Part shown: positions 22,511 to 34,800 of the stretch, piece by piece
How positions within the stretch are numbered: position 1 is the first letter of the stretch
Layout of the letters: the number at the start of each line of letters is the position of its first letter
NCBI GenBank assembly: GCA_030386875.1
Contig: CM059559.1
Location: forward strand, 2,787,177 to 2,851,176
Direction of reading: 5' to 3'
Origin: Morinoia aosen
Lineage: Eukaryota; Arthropoda; Malacostraca; Amphipoda; Talitridae
DNA length: 64,000 nucleotides
Position numbers and translations under genes: made by a program
Notes under the pieces: generated by a model
Databases searched by the model: none
The model's input: the letters and a program-made list of their open reading frames with translations, nothing else
Told to the model about the DNA's origin: nothing

Positions 22511-25147
22511 GCCAGAAAAGGTCATGACGTTAGTTAAATCAGGATTTAATTCTAGTTTCTCGACAGCTATATTTGGTAGCACCAACTGTAATTTTATATA
22601 TAATTATACTGTTTTAACTGAAACTATAATTTATCCTACATGCTAATGCAGTGGTAAGCTTAGGAAAATCTAATGATTATAGATCATAAAAACCTACGGC
22701 GTGCTTATTTTTAAGCCCAGTATTAAGTTTCTTCTATTGTAAACTGTAGTTTCATGAACCTTCATTGTCTGTCCAAGGAGAAAATTTTTTTTAGTGAGTG
22801 CTCACAGCTGTTTTGAATACATGCATGCCGTATAGCCCTCTGACAGACAAAGATAAATGAACGAGGAGTACCATTTCCTGCACAAAAAAAAATCTAGAAC
22901 TAAGTAATTATACAATGGTTATGTTCACAACACATAACCGCTACTTCTACGTACATTACGATAACTCCGTCTAAAAATGCTCTACACAGCCAGTACTTGA
23001 ATGCATGAGTTGCATGACATTCAGATTGAGATTATACATTCGAGTACAGAAGAGTATTGGGTTTAAAGTTCCAAACTATCAGAGTGCTTTGCATTGTAAA
23101 CTATGACGAAATCCGTTCTTAGATTGAGTTCAACAGTACCTAATAGGTCCGTTTAACGTGAAGATGTTCAAAGCCTTCATTTTTTTATAAAGAGCTGCCA
23201 AGGCTGTGGTGCAGAACTCAATGGACACAGAGTTCATCTGAATTTCTCACTCAGCAATTACAACGGATTGTTTTCATTATAAGCCCCTAAATAAAAGTTT
23301 ACGTGAAAGAAGATCACAGCTAATCGTGTTTTATACACAGATTTTCATTCATAATACGATAAACTACAATCAATCCATGTCGTTGTGTTCCTTTAACAGC
23401 CCCAACATTTTGAAGGTACCTAAATGTACACCTCGGGGTTAAATGTGCGTTCAGTTTTCAGGAACAAATATGATCCTAGCATTTTTCAGTTACAGTGATA
23501 ATAAATAATTGAAATAATTTCAGATATTTAAACACTCATAAGTGAGAAATCACACATCATCTTTCACTGAAGTGTCCTCTTATTAATTAAGCGCTGCAGC
23601 GTGAGAAACCAACCCTTCATTTGTAGGATTAGACAATAAACACAGCGAACCTATCGACTATCTCATTAGCACCGTGAAAAGCGACACTGGCAATTCCACT
23701 TAGCACATGTTATATTTTTTGATGTTGGGAAATAATAAATTATAGAACGAAAATAAGAATAAGGCGATAGATAGGGAGATAGGGATAGAGTATCCAGATT
23801 TAAAGTATGAGCAGTGAAACTTGACGAAGCTCTAATCAGCTCACAAACATCTGTGGCTCCTATGGAAAACGTCATTTTGGAGTGCAAAATTTGGCGATAA
23901 CTCTCTTGACGACACTGGAGTCTACCATGGAGAAGTTATTTCCACAATGCCGCCATGAGAGACAGTGCCAGCCAATGCTTTAAAGGTAATACCGTTCCGG
24001 AAGTTAAAAGTCGATATCTTTCAAGCCATAAAACAATACCTTGATTTTACCTCTATTCTTAACAGACGTGCTAAGAAATATCAAGAGATCAAACTCTGTA
24101 TTTTCAGCCAGACAAGTCAGGATTTCGTACTCGATATTCTTAAACACGATAAGCAACCAAAATTTTCAAATTCGGCTGCTAGACTAATGTAATTCTTTTA
24201 ATGTCGTTTTTCGAACCCTACTTAACTTACTAGCATTGCGCTACTTAGTCGGTTCATCTTACCTGGGCTGAGAGGCATAATTTTCAACAGCACTTCAAAG
24301 TGCCTGCGTCATGTTTCTGTTTTTAAGGTCAGTCGAATACATGTGCAGTGTCTACCAAGCCCTACAAGTTCATTTTCATATGCTTCACTTACCTTTTTTC
24401 CCTCTACTCAGACTTAAAACAAAGTTTCAGTTGGCTACGAAATACTCGCGAGCCAATGAATGCCTGGTTTATATTTTCTAATTTGTGCATTTACAATTTG
24501 CATTATTCTATTTAAAACTTATCAAGTAGTTTATAAACTTATGATCTTCTTTCATGATAAATTGCTCTTTTTTTTCGTTTTATGAGGTGGGGAAAACAAT
24601 GGTAGCAAACATGACTAGAATTGAGATCGACTTTGTTGCAGAACAAAAACGAACACTTGTGGAGCAATCTCTAAAAATTTTGACGACGGACGTATAATGA
24701 AAATGCCAGACGTAGCGGATTTACAACTGGATGCTTATTCTTCGTTTGAAGGACTATAGGAAAATATTATTGAAGGACTATATCTTTCAGTCTGACGAGC
24801 GTCACGGTTCAGTAAGTAAATTAGTCACGTCTATTCAAATCGACGCTTCGCAAAGGAGTTGTCCAGGTATGGACAAAGTAAAAATTAGAGAAAAATTAGG
24901 AGAAAGATCTAACAGAATAGCTGCTGATAATGATTCTGACAGTAATAAAAGCAACAGAGAAAGGATTTTTCTTTGTTCAATCAACAAAACACAGTACGGA
25001 ATCAAAGAATAAATAATGATATGCAAGCTTTCCGAGGAGCCTTCGAAGATCTTCAGGCTTACTCAAAATAAGCGTATTAGTGGATAAGTTATTTGGTGCA
25101 AGAAGGGAAAGTAATTTGGAAGCCAGATTTTTATTGCGTGATCTCAC
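22510..25147. other. AT-rich sequence between the second gene and the TA repeat
   Basis: It should include the 3' UTR, and perhaps further exons, of the minus-strand gene that starts at 51443. Plus-strand frames at 23965-24192 and 24731-25012 (75 and 93 codons) have no recognisable domains and no splice context, so they are not called. Confidence 0.5.
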
Positions 25148-25870
25148 CTTGCGGCAGGGGAAGGTGAATTGGACAAGGAAGATGCCGAGCACGATGCGGT
25201 TTTACGTTTTGCAGTAGCACTTGATCCTGGCGAGCTAGGATGCGAGGAAGAAGGAGGGTTTGGGCTCTCACTCTGCTGGGAACCCGGAGGTGGGTCACGA
25301 TTTGGAGCACCTTCGTCTTGGTCATTGGAGTTCGTGGCAGGGACTCTGTGATTCACCACCAGGGGTTCCGTTGGGATGCGCGGGAGATGACAACTTAGAG
25401 CCCACCATGCCAGCAGGACGCGTGACTACAGCGTTTTTGCGATGCGTGCCAACAATCGGAGATCTGTTCGAAAGACCGTCGTCTACTACTTTACACCCAT
25501 TGGCAGCGACCCCGCTGCTAGAAACTTTGACTCCATTCATCGACGTCCCATTGGGTTTTGCCATTGGATCCCTTCTTTGGGGAAGTGTTACTTTTAGAGC
25601 CTTCCTCTCGATTTTGTGCAGTGCCTCCGTTGTCACCTTTTGACGATGAATTTTTCGGGGAACCTCGAGTGGTAGCAGCGGCCGGTGAACTTGGGCTCCG
25701 ACGCACGGCTGCCCGAGCTTGGGTGGCCTTTGGAGCACCACTGGAAGACCGGCCTGACGCTGAAGATGAAGACCGAGCTGACGGGAGCGACTTCACGGAG
25801 GTCGCGCTGGAGACGCCTGAATTTAGGGACACTTCGCTACCGCACGGAGAATGAGACTTCTCCCGGGACC
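25148..25870 (-). CDS. Unidentified gene, coding exon 4 (C-terminus uncertain; apparent frame changes)
   Basis: The acceptor TTTGTTTAAAG leads, in the frame set by exon 3, to GSREKSHSPCGSEVSLNSG and on to a TAG at 25518-25520 after DEWSQSF. That stop gives a 742-residue protein. After about 25565, however, a second frame looks equally coding (AKPNGTSMNGVKVSSSGVAA ... SSPAHPNGTPGG), and after about 25360 a third does (NSNDQDEGAPNRDPPPGSQQ ... SNSPSPAA), ending at a good donor, CGCAAG|GTGAGA, at 25148. Each change is +1. Either the stop at 25518 is genuine and the rest is 3' UTR, or two single-base insertions disrupt a longer exon that splices on at 25148. Confidence 0.55.
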
Positions 25871-28800
25871 CTTTAAACAAATGAACAAAACAAGTAAAGC
25901 CACTACCTACGAGCATAGCGTTAATTTTTACAAAACAATGGAGTAATCCCGAGTGAAATGGGAATGAATTAGACTGCAAGGCTGCAGTTTATGGACAACG
26001 CCTTTTGTATACCATCGTGAGGTAAAAATGTGCTGCGTGATAAGAAGTACTCACATTCCGAGTGATATGTTCATTTGATGAACTCACATGAAAGATGAAT
26101 TCTGTTAGAAATGACAATCTCGATTGAATGTGCTAGAGTACAGAATTGACTGTTGAAAATTCACTCAGGCAGAATTTTAGCACTAAAAAAGTTATTTTAC
26201 AGCTGCCAATGCAGTGTTTAAGTTTAAGCGAGATAAACTTTATCTGATCAAGTTATTAAATCCTGCTATTATTCCAACCGTGGAGTTCTGAGTACTGAGA
26301 CATTCATAGAATTTCATCTCCCACAACCAAGAAGTGCGGTGTCACTGGCGCTTGGTTTTGATGCCGATATTTTGTGATTCTGACTTTTCATATTAGTTAT
26401 GCATTTGATCTATTTTTCTGGTTACTTTCTTAAGCGACGCACAAAATTGAAACTTTAGAGCACAATTCAACAAGTTTATTCCTATTTTAGACCTGATATC
26501 CTAATGCCCAAATTTCTGATAATTTCAGCTTGAGCGATAACGCATTTTAAATACTGGTATAACGATGAAGGTTGTGTTTCAACACTTGAACTTCGAAAAT
26601 ATCACATTAAAAACCACAGTCACACCAGAGAATTGACTGTCAAAATAAGTCAGAGTTTAACAGAAATGAACCAATTACATGCATAACTCCCTACGACGTT
26701 ACCACACGACGGACTAATTACCATTAGAGAGCTGCTGCGCTCTGTGACCACAACTGCCCAATGCTGCGGCGACGGACGGTGACCGCCTTGCGATCGACTG
26801 TCTGGAGCCGGAGGTGGCTGTGGAGGACCGGCCACTGGAGGGCGTCGAACCTCTGGAAGTCGGAGACACGTGGACACCGTACGGCAGCTTGTCCATGCTG
26901 GTGCTCAGCGACTTCGATTTGGGCACTGGCGCGGCTGATCCCGGTCTGGGAAAAAAAGAGGTCGGTTGAGTGACGCGTGAGTGAGATGAAAATATTAATG
27001 TCAGGGCGATTAGGGACATGAGGTCGGTTGAGTGATGGGTGGAATGTCTCTGTGAGATTAAATGTCAGGGCGATATAACAGTGCAGCGCTCAAAGTTTTT
27101 GAACAATGTTGATGGTACGCTCGTTAATGAAGTACAATTATTGTGCAAGTAGTATCGTGGTAAAAGATTGTGGAGTCTATCCCTTATATATAAAGGTAGA
27201 CATGACAATATACCTATCAGGAGGGTCTAGCAAAGGACTTCTGAACAGTAAATCCACACTGGTTTCAAAATTTGTAGATGAGCTTCATTTTGCTACAACC
27301 AATATGAGAGTGTCTGCGCCTTTTTGATGCCAATAGCACTTGAAAATTATGTCTACAGATTACAAAACTTATGAACTGACTGACTCTTATATGCCTGGCG
27401 GCTCCCCAGCGGGTGCTATTGGCAAGGTTACGCACTGACTGCGGAGACATGCTGATACATCACAAACAAAAATTTGCAAATGGTAAACAAATGAATAAAT
27501 AAATACAAGCTGATTACGAAGACGTGGTGCTATAAAGCAAACAAAAATCTCTAACGTTAAACAAATGAATGAATAAACGGTCTAATAGGCTCCATGCGTG
27601 GTCTAAACTATTTAGTTGATGAATAATATGGGTTGGTCCTTGTTCGGATGCCACCCTTCTGATAACGTTCCTGTCTCATGGATACCTGAGGGTAGTCAGT
27701 TTATTTCAAAGGCCGTATTTTCTGAGGCTTGTTATTCCGTTGGAATCTTCCTGGTATTTCAGGGATAGGAGAGAAATCAGATTTTGCTGACTTATTACTT
27801 ATTAATGTGAATGTTTTCAACAGTTCTTCTGTTCGGCAGGTACCTTCCAATTTTCTTCAGAGTTTTCGAGCTGCTTACAAGCTTTGAAGATTTCGAGCTG
27901 ATTTCAAGCTTGAATTTTTGAGCTGATAAAACAACCTTCGGAGTTTTCGAGCTGAGCTAATACAAGCTAACGAAATTTTGAAGTTCGTGACGGAAGTATG
28001 TTTTGCAAGTATCTGGGATACGCGAGCTCAGTTATTTGCGAGAATTATTTTCCCTCCTGTTAAATTACAAAGGCACTAGTCGACATATCTTGGCGATGAC
28101 CTAACACATACGCAAAACACACTTCACGGCAAATTTGAGAGTATCCTTCAGCAGGAGGCCTCACTGGAGTCCCAAACAACGATGTAAATTAGTCTAGAGT
28201 CTAGACAATTAAAAAGTTTATCATTATGCCTTAAAATTTGCTAATGCTCTCTCTTACTATTTTAAATATTTTTGAAAACACTCAAATCAAAACACTCAAA
28301 AAGTGACGTTCGCTTTAACCACTTCAGGGGGAAGTGAGAAGAATGTAGTATTCGCGTAAGGTGCCATGTGTAGTGACGTCACAAAATGGATCTTCAGGTT
28401 AGTGTTTTTAGTGCCCAAAATAATCGAATTTCGCCTTTCGGAAATGAAACTCTGCCAAGTGTAAGAGTTCCTACCAAAAATATCTGGCAGATGTGCGTGC
28501 CTGGAAGGAAGACCCACCTGTAGAGGCCGGCGCCCGTGAGGGGGGCCATGTGCGCGTAGCGGGAGGTGGTGAGCTGGGCGTAGCGGGGCACGGGGGGCGG
28601 GGTGGTGCTCGTGGCGGGAGGCGAGGTCCCCCTGTCGCTCAGGGGTCTCGGGATCCGGATGGTCAAGCCAGAGCCCTCCTGGTTCCGGATCCTGGAAACA
28701 AGAGAACATCTCTTAGTGGCGGGAACTGTTTATGCTACTTTACAAGGAATACAATCGATAGTTGCGTTTCACGTCATCTTATGTAAGAACCTCTTATACG

Positions 28801-31800
28801 AATGAAAATTGGTCCCAATCGTTTTCAGTTATTCTTAACTTTAATGAAGCATGATGGTACCCGAACAACTGGGTCTATTTTTAGTCGTCCAAGTTGATGT
28901 TCATGTAATTTGTTGTAGGACTCATAGTACCAAAAAAGTATCAGGTTGTCTCACATCAAACGTCGTATTTTTAGCAGTTTTCTTGATTAGATGTAAATGA
29001 GCCTGATTATTTGTCTTCATAGGGTTAATCTTAAACATCTTTTGCATAAGATAAAATATTTTACTAAAATAACCGCTCCTAATCGTATGAATATGTTGGC
29101 GACCGAACAATATCGAGTTATTTTCTCGTACGAATACAAGTTGGGTCACCCGGCCGGGTCACATGCATGTGTCCTTTTGGCAACAAGGCGATACTGCAAC
29201 AGCAGCATCTTATTGCCAAGGCATTGTTCGCAGGCATGAAAAATTGAAGAAGAAGCACCCAAGAGTGGGAAAGATAGACAAACCATTTTTGCTTCACCCC
29301 ACACCTCTAAAGCTACGATCGACAAGCTGCGAAGTCTGGATTATTGAATTTTGCCTCGTCCCCTCTTCTATTCTCCTGATATCTCTCCCACTGATTAATT
29401 ATAATCATTTGTTCTAGTATTTCGAATTTTTCATTCGCTATGAAACATTATTGAATTAAGAGAGTATAGTTCAAGCATTTGAACAGTTTATTCGTGAAAT
29501 ATATGACAAGTTCTTTGAAGATGGATAATATGCTTTGGAAAAAAGTCGAGTGAAAGTCATGAAGAAGGTAAGGATAAGATCACATTTTTATTAAAATAAA
29601 CACTTAACGAAAATTATTTTCTTTCATTTTTACATACGACATACCATGTGAGACAACCTGACAATATGTACACAAACGTAGAAATTAATAACTAAAACCG
29701 GTTATAAATATGACTGATGAAAAATCCAGAGCAATGAATGTACAGGATTCAATAAATAACGAAGTTCGACTGCACAGCAACGTAGAAATTATAACAAAAA
29801 CCGGTTATAAAAATGATTGGTGAAAAATTCAAAGCAACGAATTCAATAAAAGGATTCAATAAATAACGAAGTTCGAGCGCACAGCAGCAGCTCGTAAGAA
29901 CGGGCCGGAGAGACACTCAGAAAGGAGATGTCTGCAGGCCGCAGCCGCTCTCGAGGGCTAAAGCCTCTTCACTTATTAAAGGCCCGAGCGAAGTTGAAGT
30001 AGTTTCCTAAGAGAGGAATTGGTACCTGATTTAATTCTTTGAGCGGGAAGCTAAGAATCTCCAGTAAAAGACTGCCGCTGCCGAAAGGAGGGAACCATTT
30101 TCGCGCTGCAATTTACAGCGATGAGTAGCTATAAAGCAGAGCTCCAGTTTGTTTTTCGAAGGGCTGCAATTTCGAACGACTGCACAGCTTAAACTGGACA
30201 CCGTTATTTAATATGATTTCTTGACTTGTGAGAGCTGGGGGGGGGGGGGGGGGAGAATATTTTCAGTAGTGAAACACATGTTCTTCAAAGCATCAGTAAT
30301 TCAGAAAGCAAAGTATTGCAATAAATGATCGAGTAGGTTTGTGAAGACATGAGAGTTCTACCCAACAGCCGTTGCAGAGATCTGCTTAACGATTTACGAT
30401 AGAATAATAAGAAACCCTGCAGCGCTATCCTCTCGCAGCGGAGCTTTACTGGGATTCGAAGACCTCATTCAGCGGCAAAAGTAACGACGCATATTCAAAA
30501 ATCTTTGTTGCTCCTGGCCTTGAGAGCCGTCACTTGAGCGTTTCTTACCCATTACTGGCAGCACTCACTAGTGTACAACTGTTTACGTTGTAATGTACAG
30601 CGTGCGCAAGCCACAGTAACTGTGCCTCACGTGCAAAGGCTAGGATGTTTTTACAATTGTTAAAAACGTAGTGTATGTATTTTGCCGCTATAGTCGCGAG
30701 TATAATTTTGCAAACTGTTTTAGACGCAACTCGCCTTGAAGGAAATCACTCGATTCCATCCATTTCTTAACATGAAGCGGGAAATATTACCTGCACCTCA
30801 TCTAATGGTCATACAAAATAACGAGTATAAATTGCTGCTTTTAAATTTATTTGCTTGAAATTTTGCTTTTACGCAGCATATTTTCAGTCTCTTTGATAGA
30901 ACACACCTTTCCTTCGCAACACCTTTCTTTCGCAACAGAATGCCATTATACGAAGGAAAAGTGCTGAAATGCCATCGCCACATTTGGCAAAGAAGTTCAA
31001 ACGATCCATTTATACTATTTCAAAGCTCCTAACATGTTGTAAGAAACAAAAAGGATTTATCAGAGCGAGAAAAACACTGGACCACGAATAATTCATCGCT
31101 TGGCCTATACTGTAGAAGTATAAGACACTTGTCTCCGAGTCCAAGGCTCAACACAGTAGACATAAAAGCCAAGTTCATGACCTCCAAAACCTAAATTTGT
31201 TAGTATCCTCAGCCGGAAGGTATTTACGGAAGAGTATACATTTTGAAAGGGATGTGAATATGAATTCAAAAAACGATCTGTACATTCGTGCACAGTAGGT
31301 GAAAGAGCATTTTCACTGAACGACGTCGGAATGCAGTACGCGTTTGTCCAGAGTAACGTAGAAAATATGTTTTACTCAAGTAGATTGAAATGCATCAGTT
31401 GTCTAGCTAATTCTAAGATTGAACACAAGAATTAAATTCCCATAGGAACTCCCATATGTGTTAATAAATGACGTGCACAAATGTTCTCATAAAACTGTAT
31501 GCTTCTTGTATTTTTACGAAAATGGTTGGGCGAGCCTAATGTAGTGCAGCCTATTTATTATTCACGTGCGTTGCATTTGCGTGCTCACCAGTACGCAAAC
31601 GAGTTAACACGAGTGCGTGTGCTTGTTTTTCTATACTCGCGTAGGTGATGTAATTTTACCCTTGCATCTAATTTATTTGCCTTATTTATTCCCAGATTGA
31701 TCATCAATAGTGACGCAGGCTCGAAACGTTCGTATAAAATATTTTAACGACATTTCTTACGAATTAATTTCAGAGCTGAATCGTTCAAGACGAGTTATAT

Positions 31801-34800
31801 TTTAAAATACAAAAACTGATGCATAGTTATGCCCGCTGTTGTATGGGCATCAAAAACATCAACTCAGTAAATTTCTGTATAAATTTAAAATAGCACTTCC
31901 CGATCAGAAACGAGCGCAAAAGGCTGAAAATTTTCACAGCTCGGAACCGAAATGTACGAAATCCTGCGCGTGTTCCCGGTGGGTCTAGGCACCCTGTTAT
32001 CAGAACATTTTACTTCTGGGCCCTGGAGGAGTCGCAAGCAGCTCTGAATGTGGAGTGCAGGTAAAAAATGAGAGCACAATTGGGCGGCGTTGGTTGAACA
32101 AAGGCTCCCAACAGGTACCTTATGATGGCTCATGTTCGACGTCAAGACTTCTTCAACTCATATGTTAACCATGGTGCGTAGGCAGAAAACTTGCAGTTTT
32201 AAATACGTGAGAGAGAGGCAGTCTCAAAATTACGTAAAGTAAGATAACAAAATTATTTTCATCCACCGTATGAAAAATGAGGAGGACTAAAAGCAAATGC
32301 ACGGTTTCACGCCGGGGCGCGCAAAGCTGTCTCAACACCCCGGACTATAATAATAAATTTAACTCGTCTCCTAGCAAAAGCACCCAAGCAAATGTCAAAG
32401 TCTACGGAGAGTGAAAGTCATCCATGATATTCTGTCAGGATTTGGTGAGCTTTCTAAAATTACCGACATTAGCTAAGGCTGGTGACCGAGCCATGAGAGC
32501 TGGAACGCGACATCAAAAGCCGTGCGTAACAAATGCGCTCGTATGTAATAATTTAATTTGGCCTGTCAAAGCCACCGCGGGGTTGGGCCTGGCCTGGGCC
32601 TCCCGCACCCCAGGACCTCACCATTGATCCAAGCTGTGTGCCAAAATTGCAGGAGTAACTCCGACAAGATGGGCGAGCCTAATGTAGTGCAGCCTATTTA
32701 TTATTCACGTGCGTTGCATTTGCGTGCTCACCAGTACGCAAACGAGTTAACACGAGTGCGTGTGCTTGTTTTTCTATACTCGAGTAGGTGATGTAATTTT
32801 ACCCTTGCATCTAATTTATTTGCCTTATTTATTCCCAGATTGATCATCAATAGTGACGCAGGCTCGAAACGTTCGTATAAAATATTTTAACGACATTTCT
32901 TAAGAATTAATTTCAGAGCTGAATTGCACGTGGAAAGGCCAACTTTGAGAAGAGTACTCGGCATCGACGACTTTCTTTTTGTCAACGTTGAATTGATTGA
33001 CCTTTGTGCCGCTTAAGTAAAAAAAAAACTTGATTCAAACACGATGCTCCATCTCACATGGCGTCAACGTTGAGCTGAAATATTAACATTTTGAGTGTTA
33101 CGATGAATTTGAGTCGTCTGGTCAGACGCACGTTACGATTAGCAATACAAGAGTGAGGCGATGGCCAAGACATTTATCAGGTACTAAATTTTTCTAATCA
33201 GTTTTGAAGCCGTGATCCACTTGACCAAAAGTAATGCATTAAGAGTGTAAACGAAGTCGCGGGTGCGTTAGAGATAAAGAGCTCACCCAAGCATTCATAA
33301 TACGTCCTCACAGTTAACTCAGCTAATCTCCCTGTTATCTGTAATCCACATCCCTCGCTCTCGAAACCTTCACTATTGGTCAACAAAGCCCTCGCAGCGG
33401 AAATCATGGCAGCTTCCAGACAAAAATCTGGCCGTTTTGTGGCTGAAGTCCTGAGGCTGTTGATCACAAGCGCTTTTTGTGTGAGGACGCTGCCGCATGA
33501 GCTAGCAACTCCATGGGCTGAACGACCGTTGTCCTTTCGACCACCGCTCTTCTTGTCCTCTGCTTTTGATCATTTTACGGCCGCCAAAACCTACTTAAAT
33601 TCCTTTAAAATAAACTGATGAGTAAAACGGCAGATGGAAAAAAAAGAAGTGGAGTCCTGGCTCAGAGCTCGGCATCACTGTTCTTGTGACTCTGCATGTG
33701 TCTTCGGAGTTCATTCTTGAGTGTGCGTTATATACGTGCTTTCGAGCAGCGAACTCTGGTGAATGCACCTTGCCCTGGAAGTTGAAGCGTCACGTAGAAT
33801 GAGATGTTTTACTGCGGCTTCAATTAAATTGACATGTTCGTAATGGATGTAGTACAATAAAAATGATAGTAAAGATAGCTGATTTAAAAATAATTTCAAT
33901 AAGTGAACGTTTCGGTTTCGAGCTCAAGCCATCATCAACACATGTAGAAGCGAATTGAAATACAGAAAATACGACAGCTACCTTAGCTATCATTTTTTTT
34001 TTTGAAACTGGATGTAATAAAGTAGTATGTGCACTGAGTAATTTGCGTCAGAGCTCCAGTACATTAACCTAATACAAAGCGAGCACAACCATTGGAGTTA
34101 ACGAGTGAAGAACGGGATATTGGAAACGTGTGATGAATAGCAGCGCTTCAACACTCTAGGAAGAAGGTTATGTTTCACTCGAATGGAGTGTTGAATTTAC
34201 AAGTATATATACTTGGAGAACGCGCAGATTTCATTGAAGGCTGTTAATTCATATTCAAGGGGAAAAAATTCATTAAAAAGCCCAAAAAGTTTGGCAAATA
34301 AAATGAATGTTTGTTAATGAACTTCAAACAAAATTTCAATATTTTTGTAGGTATCAAAATTATACGTTTCCTGAATGAAGGGATAAATTACTTAATTGCA
34401 GTTCCATACGATTATTAGGAATAAATACAAAAATTAAATTTCATGCTCACCATTCCTCAGAGACGCATTTCGATTCAACTTTGAAGCATTCATTACTGAA
34501 GGGAAAGCGTATAGCATGCATGACCGTGTAGCTGCAGGCGGTCGTCGTATTAGTATTCTGAATGTCGACTTGTACAGGCGGTTGTTAATGCGTAGTGGCG
34601 GCTGTCATTTTTATTATTTATTTTCTCCTTGACTCGCATGTAGAGCGTCACACTTTAAATAAGAAAGATCGAGGTTTCAATCCAGTGCCGAAACTGCGGT
34701 ATTTTCATCACCGTGAAGCAGCTCTTATGATGATTATAAAAAATGGGGGAAAACGGGCAGATGAAGCTTTTTTTGGGAAAGACTTTCTGTACTTCCCTCC

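Larger units (their letters stand above)
28692..31520 (-). other. Intron 1 of the unidentified gene, 3' part
   Basis: No coding exon was recognised. Contents include an imperfect ~100-bp direct duplication at 29682-29880 (shared ACCGGTTATAAA and AATAAATAACGAAGTTCGA) and a 17-base G run at 30237-30253. Confidence 0.6.

Noticed and set aside
23965..25012. Two plus-strand frames of 75 and 93 codons as small genes
   Set aside because: No recognised domain, no splice context, AT-rich composition like the surroundings.
25131..25741. A separate gene in the overlapping minus-strand frames
   Set aside because: They overlap the last exon of the phased four-exon gene and are better treated as possible frame changes of that exon.
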